Positions 5,834-12,144 of a stretch of 22,314 nucleotides of DNA are shown piece after piece. The position numbers and the translations under genes are program-made. The DNA lies in the IMG/VR virus record IMGVR_UViG_3300025086_000278, positions 1-22,314 of that record; one strand, written 5' to 3'. Under the pieces are notes generated by a model. The model did not search any database. It saw only the letters and a program-made list of their open reading frames with translations, and was not told the origin of the DNA. The stretch is from a virus. Each line of letters opens with the position of its first letter. Position 1 is the stretch's first letter.

Positions 5834-7572
5834 TGAAAAAAATAATTTTTATATGTTTACTTGTAATTTTTACGATACCTGTAGTTAATCAGTCAACAGT
5901 TTTAGATGTATTGAAACTAAAAACTTTTGATGCTTTTGTACCTAAACAACAACCTTCAGGGTATTTTACAATACTAAACATAACAGAAGAAGACATAACT
6001 AATGAAGGTGGCTACCCTTTATCAAGACAAACTTTAGCACAAATACAAATAAATCTTTTACGAAAAGGTGCTATAGGTGTGGGGTGGGTTGTTGCATTCC
6101 CTCAACCTGATCGATTTGGTGGCGACCTTGAGTTTACTGAAGCACTCTCATTCGCACCAAGTGTGTTAGCTATGTACGAAAACGACACCAATGAGTACCC
6201 AGCTACAACAGGCACAGTTATATTAGGCGAGGATGTTGGTGGCATCGAAGCTCAAGGAGTTGTACAAAATATAGACGTACTAAAGCATAATGCAAGTCAA
6301 GGATTAGCTGTTGCAAGAGCAGATGTAGACAGCTTAGTTCGTAGACTGCCTTTACTGTTGCGAACACCAGATGGTTGGGCACCAGCATATGGAACAGAGG
6401 TTCTTAAAATACTAGCAGGTGCTGATACATATGTTATAAAGACTAATCAAAACGGACTCGAAGAAATAAGAGTTAAAGGTTTGCCCCCTGTTCCTGTAGA
6501 TTCGCTAGGTCGTAAATGGGTAAGTTGGGTAGACACACCACAAACAAATTTAAAAGAAATGGATGTGGAAAATAAATTTGTGTTCGTAGGTTTTACAGCA
6601 AAAGGAATCATGCCACAGATTGCTACACCTGCTGGTTTACTAGAACCACATAAAATACAAACTGCACTCGCAGAGTCAATACTCATAGAAAATAGTCCAT
6701 ACATACCTGATTATGCTGTAGCTGTTGAACTTTTGATTTTATTCTCAACAGTTTTGTTAGTTTGGTCACTAATCACATATTTAGGTACAACTACAGGTGT
6801 TTTCGCAGCAGTTTTGATTATGGGCAGCACAGTTTTTTATGGCTACTGGACAATACAACAAAATATTTTAGTAGATGTTACATGGTCGTTGATAAGCCAG
6901 TTTGTAACAACAACTGTAGCTTTTTACTTGCGTTTTAGAGAGCAATACAAACTAAGACAACAGATAAAGAAACAGTTTGAACACTATCTTGATCCAAGAC
7001 AAATTAAAGAATTACAGAAAAATCCTGATTTATTACAGCTAGGTGGTGAAAAAAGATACTGTACGTTTTTATTCACAGATGTGCGTGGTTTTACAGCTAT
7101 GTCTGAAAAATTAGAACCAGAAGAAGTAACTAAAATTATGAATAAGGCTCTTACAATACAACAAGAAGCTGTTCAAAAATATGGTGGTATGGTCGACAAG
7201 TACATTGGTGACGCAATGATGGCTATTTTTAATGCACCCCTCGACTTAGAAGAACATGAGCATAAGGCTGTTCTTACAGCAATAGAGATACAGAAAAATA
7301 TTAAAGAAGCAGATATAGGTGTAGAGATTGGAGTTGGTGTAAACAGTGGTTACGCAGTTATAGGTAACATGGGAAGTGCTTCTAGGTTTGATTACACAGC
7401 TATAGGTGACGCTGTTAATACAGCAGCACGTTTTGAGAGTGCAACTAAACAAGTCGGTGTAGATTTAATTATAGGTGAAAGCACTAAACAAAACTGTAAA
7501 ATTAAGCTAAACTTATTAAACCCTATAGAAGTAAAAGGTAAAAGTAAGTCATTGGAGATATATACGCTATGA
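5833..7572 (+). CDS. CHASE2-domain class III adenylate cyclase
   Basis: This membrane-bound cyclase has 579 aa. An N-terminal membrane segment (IIFICLLVIFTIPVV) is followed by a CHASE2 periplasmic sensor domain to about residue 290, three membrane helices at about 294-315, 320-340 and 345-366, a linker (REQYKLRQQIKKQFEHYL), and the cyclase domain from about 405. Numbered from ATG 5833, the metal-binding Asp416 (FTDVRGFT) and Asp460 (KYIGDAMM), adenine-specifying Lys456 and Thr522 (DYTAIGDAVN), and transition-state Asn529 and Arg533 are all present. It should therefore make cAMP rather than cGMP. Known: CHASE2 senses envelope signals, and FecR proteins are common partners. The ATG overlaps the FecR stop; a TTG three bases upstream is not needed. 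Its TGA overlaps the holin ATG. A phage-encoded, apparently active, membrane cyclase is unusual. Confidence 0.93.
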   Translation: MKKIIFICLLVIFTIPVVNQSTVLDVLKLKTFDAFVPKQQPSGYFTILNITEEDITNEGGYPLSRQTLAQIQINLLRKGAIGVGWVVAFPQPDRFGGDLEFTEALSFAPSVLAMYENDTNEYPATTGTVILGEDVGGIEAQGVVQNIDVLKHNASQGLAVARADVDSLVRRLPLLLRTPDGWAPAYGTEVLKILAGADTYVIKTNQNGLEEIRVKGLPPVPVDSLGRKWVSWVDTPQTNLKEMDVENKFVFVGFTAKGIMPQIATPAGLLEPHKIQTALAESILIENSPYIPDYAVAVELLILFSTVLLVWSLITYLGTTTGVFAAVLIMGSTVFYGYWTIQQNILVDVTWSLISQFVTTTVAFYLRFREQYKLRQQIKKQFEHYLDPRQIKELQKNPDLLQLGGEKRYCTFLFTDVRGFTAMSEKLEPEEVTKIMNKALTIQQEAVQKYGGMVDKYIGDAMMAIFNAPLDLEEHEHKAVLTAIEIQKNIKEADIGVEIGVGVNSGYAVIGNMGSASRFDYTAIGDAVNTAARFESATKQVGVDLIIGESTKQNCKIKLNLLNPIEVKGKSKSLEIYTL

Positions 7573-8042
7573 AATTTGATTTAATTAAAAATGTAATTGG
7601 TGCTGTAGCACCTACACTTGGAACTGCTTTAGGTGGACCAATGGGTGGGATGGCAGCTAATATGATATCCGAGGTATTAGGTTGTGATCCTGAACCTAAG
7701 AAAATACAAAAAGCTATTGAACAGGCAACACCTGAACAGTTAGCTGAGTTAAAAAAAGTTGAGACTGATTTTGAAATCAAGATGAAAGAACTTGATGTTG
7801 ATTTGTTTGCACTAGAAACAGCAGATATACAAGATGCAAGAGGAAAATTTGGTAAAGACTGGACTGCACGAATCATAGGCATTTTTGTAGTAGGTGGATT
7901 TATGGGGTATATCTTTTTGGTAACTATCCAACCACCAGAACAGAACAGTGAAGCTTTAATTAATTTAGTGCTTGGTTATTTAGGTGGACTAGCTTCTGCT
8001 ATTATCAGTTTTTATTTTGGTGCTTCGCAAAAACAAGATTAA
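7569..8042 (+). CDS. Holin, GTA/3TM type
   Basis: The 157-aa product matches the three-transmembrane GTA-holin family in layout. It has a Gly-rich hydrophobic N-terminus (residues 7-37), a charged linker with the family-typical TADIQDARGKFGKDWTAR at about residues 84-101, then two strong helices at 101-121 and 129-151 (YLGGLASAIISFYFGAS). Known role: it forms holes in the inner membrane at a set time so that the endolysin reaches the cell wall. The lysozyme gene follows after two bases, supporting the assignment. The ATG overlaps the stop of the cyclase (ATGA), tying holin translation to the cyclase gene. Confidence 0.85.
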   Translation: MKFDLIKNVIGAVAPTLGTALGGPMGGMAANMISEVLGCDPEPKKIQKAIEQATPEQLAELKKVETDFEIKMKELDVDLFALETADIQDARGKFGKDWTARIIGIFVVGGFMGYIFLVTIQPPEQNSEALINLVLGYLGGLASAIISFYFGASQKQD

Positions 8043-8044
8043 TC

Positions 8045-8488
8045 ATGAAAATCTCACAAGAAGGTATAGCATTAATTAAAAAATTTGAGGGTTGTGAGTT
8101 AGACGCTTATCAAGACAGTGTAGGTGTGTGGACAATAGGTTATGGTCACACTAAAGAAGTCAAAGAAGGTGACAAAATAAACAAAGACGAAGCTGAACAT
8201 TTACTACAAGAAGAAATGTTAGAATACGAAGGATATATAGAAAATTTAGTTAAAGTTTCTCTAAGTCAATGCGAGTTTGACTCGTTATGCTCATGGGTGT
8301 ACAACCTCGGTCCAACAAATCTACAAGAATCTACTTTGTTACGAGTCCTTAATGAAGGTAAGTATGACGAAGTTCCTGCACAAATAAAACGATGGAATAA
8401 AGCTGGTGGTAAGGTTCTTGATGGGTTAGTTAGAAGAAGGGAAGCAGAAGCATTACTTTTTCAGGCTAAAGAATGGGAGAATGTGTAA
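8045..8488 (+). CDS. Endolysin, GH24 lysozyme (T4-type)
   Basis: The 147-aa protein is a phage lysozyme that cleaves the glycan strands of peptidoglycan. The E-D-T catalytic triad is visible: Glu15 (KKFEG), Asp24 (YQDSVG) and Thr30 (VWTIGYGHT), with the same 9- and 6-residue spacing as Glu11/Asp20/Thr26 in T4 lysozyme. The C-terminal RWNKAGGKVLDGLVRRREAE is the conserved family block. There is no signal peptide or SAR helix at the N-terminus, so it should depend on the holin encoded just upstream to reach the wall. Length is normal for the compact members of the family. The TAA stop overlaps the ATG of the next gene. Confidence 0.95.
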   Translation: MKISQEGIALIKKFEGCELDAYQDSVGVWTIGYGHTKEVKEGDKINKDEAEHLLQEEMLEYEGYIENLVKVSLSQCEFDSLCSWVYNLGPTNLQESTLLRVLNEGKYDEVPAQIKRWNKAGGKVLDGLVRRREAEALLFQAKEWENV

Positions 8489-10353
8489 TGCCATTAGCTA
8501 AGTTTGTACTAAAACCTGGAATAGATAGAGAAGGAACTTCTTATGATAGCGAAGGAGGCTGGTTCGACAGTAATCTTGTTAGGTTTAACAGAGGAAGACC
8601 ACAGAAAATAGGTGGCTGGCGTAAAGATAATGAGACTACCTTTAAAGGAACTTGTCGTGCATTACATGCTTGGGTAGAATTACAAGGAACAAAATATTTA
8701 GGTCTTGGTACAACAAGTAAGTATTATCTAGAAGAAGGTGGTACTACATATACAGATATAACACCTATCCGAGCAACTACAACGAATGGTATTACTTTTG
8801 CTGCAACGGATGGTTCATCAACAATTACAGCTACTGATTCAAACCATGGAGCAGTGGTAGGTGATTTTGTAACTATATCAGGAGCAGTTAGTTTAGGAGG
8901 AAATGTAACAGCAGCAGTTTTAAACCAAGAGTATGAAATAACACAAGTACCTTCTGTTAACACATACACATTCACAGCTGTAAACACTTCAGGAGTAACT
9001 GTAACTGCTAACGCAAGCGATAGTGGTAATGGTGGCTCAGGTGTCGATGGAGCATACCAAATAAACGTGGGTTTAGATGTATACGTGGCTAGCACAGGTT
9101 GGGGTGCAGGTACATGGGGAGCATCTACGTGGGGATCAACCTCAGCATTATCTGAAACAAATCAACTTAGATTGTGGAGTCATGATCATTTTGGTGAAGA
9201 CTTAGTTATGAATCCAAGAGCAGGAGGTATCTATTATTGGGATGAGAGTAGTGGTACAAGTAATCGAGCAGTTGTTTTGTCTGACATATCTGGTGCTAAC
9301 TTAGTTCCGACAAAAGGACTACAAGTAATCGTTTCTGAAAAAGATAGACATCTAATAGTATTAGGTGCTGATCCTATATCAGGAAGCAGTAGAAGTGGGT
9401 CAGTAGATCCCATGTTAATAGCTTTCAGCGACCAAGAAAATGCTTTAGATTTTGAACCTTTAACAACTAATACAGCAGGAAGTTTACGTCTATCAGAAGG
9501 TAGTCTTATTGTTGGTAGTATAAAAGCAAGACAAGAAATATTGATCTGGACTGATACGTCTTTGTACAGCATGCAGTTTATTGGACCACCTTACACATTT
9601 GGGTTAAATTTATTAAACAGTGGCTCAGGATTAGCTTCCCCAAATGCCTCAATCAATGTTGCACCTGGAGTGTTTTGGATGAGTTCTGATAATTTTTATC
9701 TGTATAATGGCAGTGTTCAAAAACTTCCTTGCTCTGTACATAGTTACGTGTTTGATGACATTAATTTAGGACAAATATATAAAGTCTTTGCATTCAGTAA
9801 TGCACAATTTGATGAAGTAGGTTGGTTTTATTGCTCTTCTAGCAGCACAGAAATAGATCGTTATGTGTGTTATGACTATGCTGATAATGTTTGGACATAT
9901 GGAAATTTAAGCAGAACAGCATGGTTAGACCAAGGAATTGTTAACTACCCAAGAGCAACAGCAAATAATTATTTATACCAACATGAGTTTGGGTACAACG
10001 ATGATGGTAGTCCTATGACAAATGTTTACATAGAAAGTGCAGACATAGACATAGGAGACGGCGAAGAGTTTGCATTTATAAGTAAACTAATCCCCGATGT
10101 ACGTTTTTTAAACAACAGCGAAACAGGTCAAGTTAATTTTGTTTTAAAAACAAGAGATTATCCAGGCGATTCGTTATCAACTAAAAGCACGGATGCACTT
10201 AGTAGCACAACACAGAAAAAGGATATGCGAGCAAGAGCAAGACAAGCAGTTATACGTTTTGAGTCTGACGACGATGATACAAATGCTAATAACGATGTAG
10301 GCTGGCGATTAGGTGCTACACGTTTAGAAATAAGAGGTGATGGCAGAAGATGA
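8488..10353 (+). CDS. Packaged-DNA stabilisation protein, P22 gp10-like
   Basis: The 621-aa product opens with KFVLKPGIDREGTSYDSEGG and FNRGRPQKIGGW, the hallmark start of marine-phage proteins annotated as P22 gp10-like tail accessory or stabilisation factors. Known role of gp10: it plugs the portal after packaging and joins head to tail. Residues about 95-175 contain an inserted Thr/Val-rich beta segment (GDFVTISGAVSLGGN) typical of these marine homologues. Later parts (DRHLIVLGADP, WTDTSLYSMQFIGPP) fit the beta-propeller-like body. It is longer than P22 gp10 (472 aa), as seen from memory in other marine members. I prefer ATG 8488 (TAATG overlap with the lysozyme stop) to an upstream in-frame ATG at 8473 that would lie within the lysozyme gene. 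Its stop overlaps the next ATG. Confidence 0.82.
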   Translation: MPLAKFVLKPGIDREGTSYDSEGGWFDSNLVRFNRGRPQKIGGWRKDNETTFKGTCRALHAWVELQGTKYLGLGTTSKYYLEEGGTTYTDITPIRATTTNGITFAATDGSSTITATDSNHGAVVGDFVTISGAVSLGGNVTAAVLNQEYEITQVPSVNTYTFTAVNTSGVTVTANASDSGNGGSGVDGAYQINVGLDVYVASTGWGAGTWGASTWGSTSALSETNQLRLWSHDHFGEDLVMNPRAGGIYYWDESSGTSNRAVVLSDISGANLVPTKGLQVIVSEKDRHLIVLGADPISGSSRSGSVDPMLIAFSDQENALDFEPLTTNTAGSLRLSEGSLIVGSIKARQEILIWTDTSLYSMQFIGPPYTFGLNLLNSGSGLASPNASINVAPGVFWMSSDNFYLYNGSVQKLPCSVHSYVFDDINLGQIYKVFAFSNAQFDEVGWFYCSSSSTEIDRYVCYDYADNVWTYGNLSRTAWLDQGIVNYPRATANNYLYQHEFGYNDDGSPMTNVYIESADIDIGDGEEFAFISKLIPDVRFLNNSETGQVNFVLKTRDYPGDSLSTKSTDALSSTTQKKDMRARARQAVIRFESDDDDTNANNDVGWRLGATRLEIRGDGRR

Positions 10354-10679
10354 GCAAACTTCTGACTTCTCGTCTTCCGTTAGCAGCAGGTTCAGAGATA
10401 ACTTCAGATATTTACAACAGATTAGTCCGTGTTCTTGAAATAAATCTAGGAGAGTTCGATCCTGACAACACTCGACAAATAAACACAACAGAAAGAGATA
10501 CATTATTTTTTAATCCAGGCACACTTATATGGAATACTTCAGTAGGTGTCTTACAAGTATACACTGGGGAATATTGGGTAGATTTAGGCACACCATCTAA
10601 TCCACAAGGCTATCAAGCTACTGCTGAAGTTGGTGCAGTATCAGTAAAAACCAACGGAAATATAACAATTACTTTATAA
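10350..10679 (+). CDS. Small putative virion protein (109 aa)
   Basis: The protein has a short N-terminal helix region (ITSDIYNRLVRVLEINLG) and then a compact beta motif FFNPGTLIWNTSVGVLQVYTGEYWVDLG, written here as its key pieces PGTLIWNTS and LQVYTGEYWVDLG. This motif is common in phage tail-fibre and neck-associated proteins (compare LWFNTTTNxLQVYNGTxW-type segments). Inference: a small structural or tail-attachment protein working with the stabilisation protein upstream, whose TGA overlaps its ATG. No catalytic residues or membrane segments are seen. Confidence 0.68.
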   Translation: MSKLLTSRLPLAAGSEITSDIYNRLVRVLEINLGEFDPDNTRQINTTERDTLFFNPGTLIWNTSVGVLQVYTGEYWVDLGTPSNPQGYQATAEVGAVSVKTNGNITITL

Positions 10680-10681
10680 CT

Positions 10682-11044
10682 ATGGAACCATTTTATTACA
10701 ATTGCACATTAGACAGAGTCATAGACGGAGATACGATAGATGTTAATATTGATTTAGGTTTTGATGTAATACTGTCTAAACAACGTGTTCGTTTAGCTGG
10801 TATAGATACTCCAGAATCTAGAACTAGAAACTTAGCAGAAAAAGCACTAGGATTAAAAGCAAAAGAAAGATTAATAGAACTATGTGGTAAAAAACTTCAA
10901 GTCAAGTCTTTAGGGAAGGGTAAGTATGGCAGGATTCTTGGCATACCTCACACGATAGACGGAGAAGATATCTGTGCTATGCTTATAGATGAAGGGCATG
11001 CCGTAGAATATTGGGGTGGTACTAAAGTTAAGGTCTGGGGATAA
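10682..11044 (+). CDS. Thermonuclease-like (SNase) nuclease
   Basis: The 120-aa protein is a compact staphylococcal-nuclease-type domain. Seen against SNase: Asp17 in IDGDT (SNase Asp21), Arg37 in RVRLAG (Arg35), Asp42 and Glu45 in GIDTPE (Asp40, Glu43) and Arg84 in YGRILG (Arg87). All metal-binding and catalytic residues are present, so it should be an active Ca-dependent nuclease cleaving DNA or RNA. There is no signal peptide, so it acts in the cytoplasm or is packaged. Possible roles are host DNA breakdown or attack on competing DNA; neither can be chosen from sequence. It is the last gene of the left operon and is followed within a few bases by a terminator. Confidence 0.92.
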   Translation: MEPFYYNCTLDRVIDGDTIDVNIDLGFDVILSKQRVRLAGIDTPESRTRNLAEKALGLKAKERLIELCGKKLQVKSLGKGKYGRILGIPHTIDGEDICAMLIDEGHAVEYWGGTKVKVWG

Positions 11045-11083
11045 AAAACGGAGTCCATAAATCGCTTCCACGGACTTTTTTTA
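11045..11083. terminator. Bidirectional rho-independent terminator between convergent genes
   Basis: A stem GAGTCC (11051-11056) pairs with GGACTT (11072-11077), with five Watson-Crick pairs plus one G-T pair and a 15-base loop. On the plus strand it runs into seven T (11076-11082). On the minus strand the flanking A6 at 11043-11048 becomes a U6 tail. It therefore ends the left operon after the nuclease gene and can also stop transcription from the minus-strand protease gene. The stem is short, so strength is uncertain. Confidence 0.72.
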
Positions 11084-11093
11084 TACTGACTAA

Positions 11094-11106
11094 GGGTAAA
11101 CTACCC
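11094..11106. other. Short perfect hairpin after the protease stop
   Basis: GGGTA-AAC-TACCC is a perfect 5-bp stem with a 3-base loop, starting three bases beyond the stop codon of the minus-strand protease gene. It has no T tail of its own and is followed on the minus strand by the bidirectional terminator. It may protect the 3' end of the transcript or pause RNA polymerase; it may also be chance. Confidence 0.4.
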
Positions 11107-11108
11107 CT

Positions 11109-11843
11109 CTAACAGGAGTCTTTTGCTATAAGTCTACCTGTTTTAATCAGGTACTTTATATCCCCAACTGTTAAGTCTTGTACATTTTCTATTAGATACT
11201 TAGCTTTTACAGAACTAAAACGACCTAACTCAGTGTGTCCTTTTACATCTTGTACCACATCTTGTATCTCACGTAAAATCCATTCGACTCTAGTAGTCTT
11301 GCCTTTTGTGTAATATGTACTAGATCTGCCCATGGGTACACGCACTGAAGTGTTTTCTAAAAAATCGTAGTCTTTAGGTTTTTTAGCATTAGTTAGTGTA
11401 ATTTTTATACGCTTACATTTTTTCTCGTACTTGCTGTCTTGTAAAGATTTAAAGTCTATGTTACGCTCTCGCAACGATGCACTTAGTTCTTTATATGTAG
11501 GTTTATCTGGGTGAAAGTTTTTAAGTAAAGCACAGAAAGTTGTTACAAAAACTGGTCCATGTTTACACTCATCTGCTAACAGATGAGCATACTCGTGAAG
11601 TACAACAGACCAGCATCTTGCCCAAGATCTAGGCAGAGTAATAATGTTGCCCCAAGCTTGAGCTGTTGCATTTTGATGTCTCCTGTTGCTGAACCTAACA
11701 GTGGTTGGCTTACGTTTTAATTTAGTATCTAATTGTTTGATTATATGTAAAACTTGAGTGTCGTCTAGTTCGTTTTTACTCTTACCACTCCAACTTGCTG
11801 CGTTTTCCCAAGCATACACTTTAGATCTTTGTTTATCTCTCAT
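11109..11843 (-). CDS. HExxH metalloprotease, TIGR04338/SprT-like
   Basis: The only minus-strand gene. The 244-aa product carries a zinc protease signature: VVLHEYAHLLA gives His83, Glu84 and His87, and HGPVF gives His95 as the likely third ligand, the HExxH...HG..F spacing of SprT-like and related phage peptidases. The N-terminus MRDKQRSKVYAWENA resembles, from memory, the TIGR04338 family of phage and actinobacterial metallopeptidase-like proteins. The C-terminal half is Lys/Arg-rich and not recognised; it may bind DNA or a partner. There is no signal peptide, so it is cytoplasmic. The start ATG has AAGGA seven bases upstream (minus strand, in 11851-11857) and its own promoter candidate. 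Separate, opposite transcription suggests a different timing, perhaps early; targets could be host or virion proteins. Confidence 0.8.
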   Translation of the reverse strand: MRDKQRSKVYAWENAASWSGKSKNELDDTQVLHIIKQLDTKLKRKPTTVRFSNRRHQNATAQAWGNIITLPRSWARCWSVVLHEYAHLLADECKHGPVFVTTFCALLKNFHPDKPTYKELSASLRERNIDFKSLQDSKYEKKCKRIKITLTNAKKPKDYDFLENTSVRVPMGRSSTYYTKGKTTRVEWILREIQDVVQDVKGHTELGRFSSVKAKYLIENVQDLTVGDIKYLIKTGRLIAKDSC

Positions 11844-11852
11844 AATATTTTC

Positions 11853-11899
11853 CTTTCTTGTTTCTTAATACACTTATCATACTTTATTGTACAAGAAAG
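11853..11899. repeat. 9-bp inverted repeat flanking the minus-strand promoter
   Basis: CTTTCTTGT (11853-11861) and ACAAGAAAG (11891-11899) are perfect reverse complements separated by 29 bases. One arm overlaps the ribosome binding site of the protease gene; the other overlaps its -35 candidate. The layout would suit an operator for a dimeric regulator or an mRNA structure, but only sequence symmetry supports it. Confidence 0.45.
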
Positions 11900-11903
11900 T
11901 AAA
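11876..11903 (-). promoter_or_regulatory. Sigma70-type promoter candidate for the protease gene
   Basis: Read on the minus strand, TTTACT (11903-11898; 4 of 6 to TTGACA) and TATGAT (11881-11876; 5 of 6 to TATAAT) are separated by 16 bases. Transcription would begin near 11869, leaving a leader of about 26 bases with the AAGGA ribosome binding site. It is the only non-coding region upstream of this gene. Confidence 0.55.
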
Positions 11904-11929
11904 GGAGTTTTTTATTTCAATGTTTTTTA

Positions 11930-11958
11930 TTTATTATTCTGGAGTTTTTAAGTATGAT
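11930..11958 (+). promoter_or_regulatory. Promoter candidate for the right-hand virion operon
   Basis: TATGAT at 11953-11958 (5 of 6 to the sigma70 -10) is followed by AAG and lies 17 bases after a weak -35-like TTTATT at 11930-11935 (3 of 6). Transcription would start near 11965, about 75 bases before the first gene. Because the -10 block is identical to that of the divergent protease promoter, a phage-specific recognition element is an alternative. No other non-coding space large enough for a promoter exists in the right half. Confidence 0.45.
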
Positions 11959-12039
11959 AAGAGTACAGTATATTACTGCAGCTTTTCAGGTACAGCAAAT
12001 AGCCTGCTCAAAATAACTAACATATAAGTGGAGAATAAT

Positions 12040-12144
12040 ATGCCTGGAATGAGAAGTAGAAGAGAAACGATTAGAGCAGGAAAAGACTGGTCTAAAGGTC
12101 AATACGCAGAAGACAAAAAGAACAAAAAATCTAAGAAAAAATAA
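12040..12144 (+). CDS. Very basic 34-aa protein at operon start
   Basis: The ORF begins with ATG at 12040, preceded by TGGAG six bases upstream, a good ribosome binding site, and ends in a TAA that overlaps the next ATG. The product starts MPGMRSRRETIRAGKDW and ends KKNKKSKKK, with about half of its residues charged. It could be a nucleic-acid-binding peptide, a virion DNA-condensing peptide or a leader for translational coupling. No family is recognised. The strong ribosome binding site and coupled stop are the main support. Confidence 0.6.
   Translation: MPGMRSRRETIRAGKDWSKGQYAEDKKNKKSKKK

Larger units (their letters stand above)
11873..11961. repeat. 12-bp inverted repeat carrying divergent -10 elements
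   Basis: CTTATCATACTT (11873-11884) is perfectly repeated in inverse as AAGTATGATAAG (11950-11961). Each arm holds TATGAT on the strand leading away from the centre, toward the protease gene on the left and the virion operon on the right. After the shared 12-mer both strands also have any base then GTA. This points to two matched promoters facing apart, used by the same polymerase or bound by the same factor. Confidence 0.6.

Noticed and set aside
8473-8487. Earlier ATG for the gp10-like gene
   Set aside because: ATG 8488 gives the conserved family start (MPLAKF) and the usual TAATG overlap.
11962-12039. Riboswitch or other structured leader before the virion operon
   Set aside because: Only short hairpins such as CAGTA-TAT-TACTG are seen; nothing matches a riboswitch class I know.
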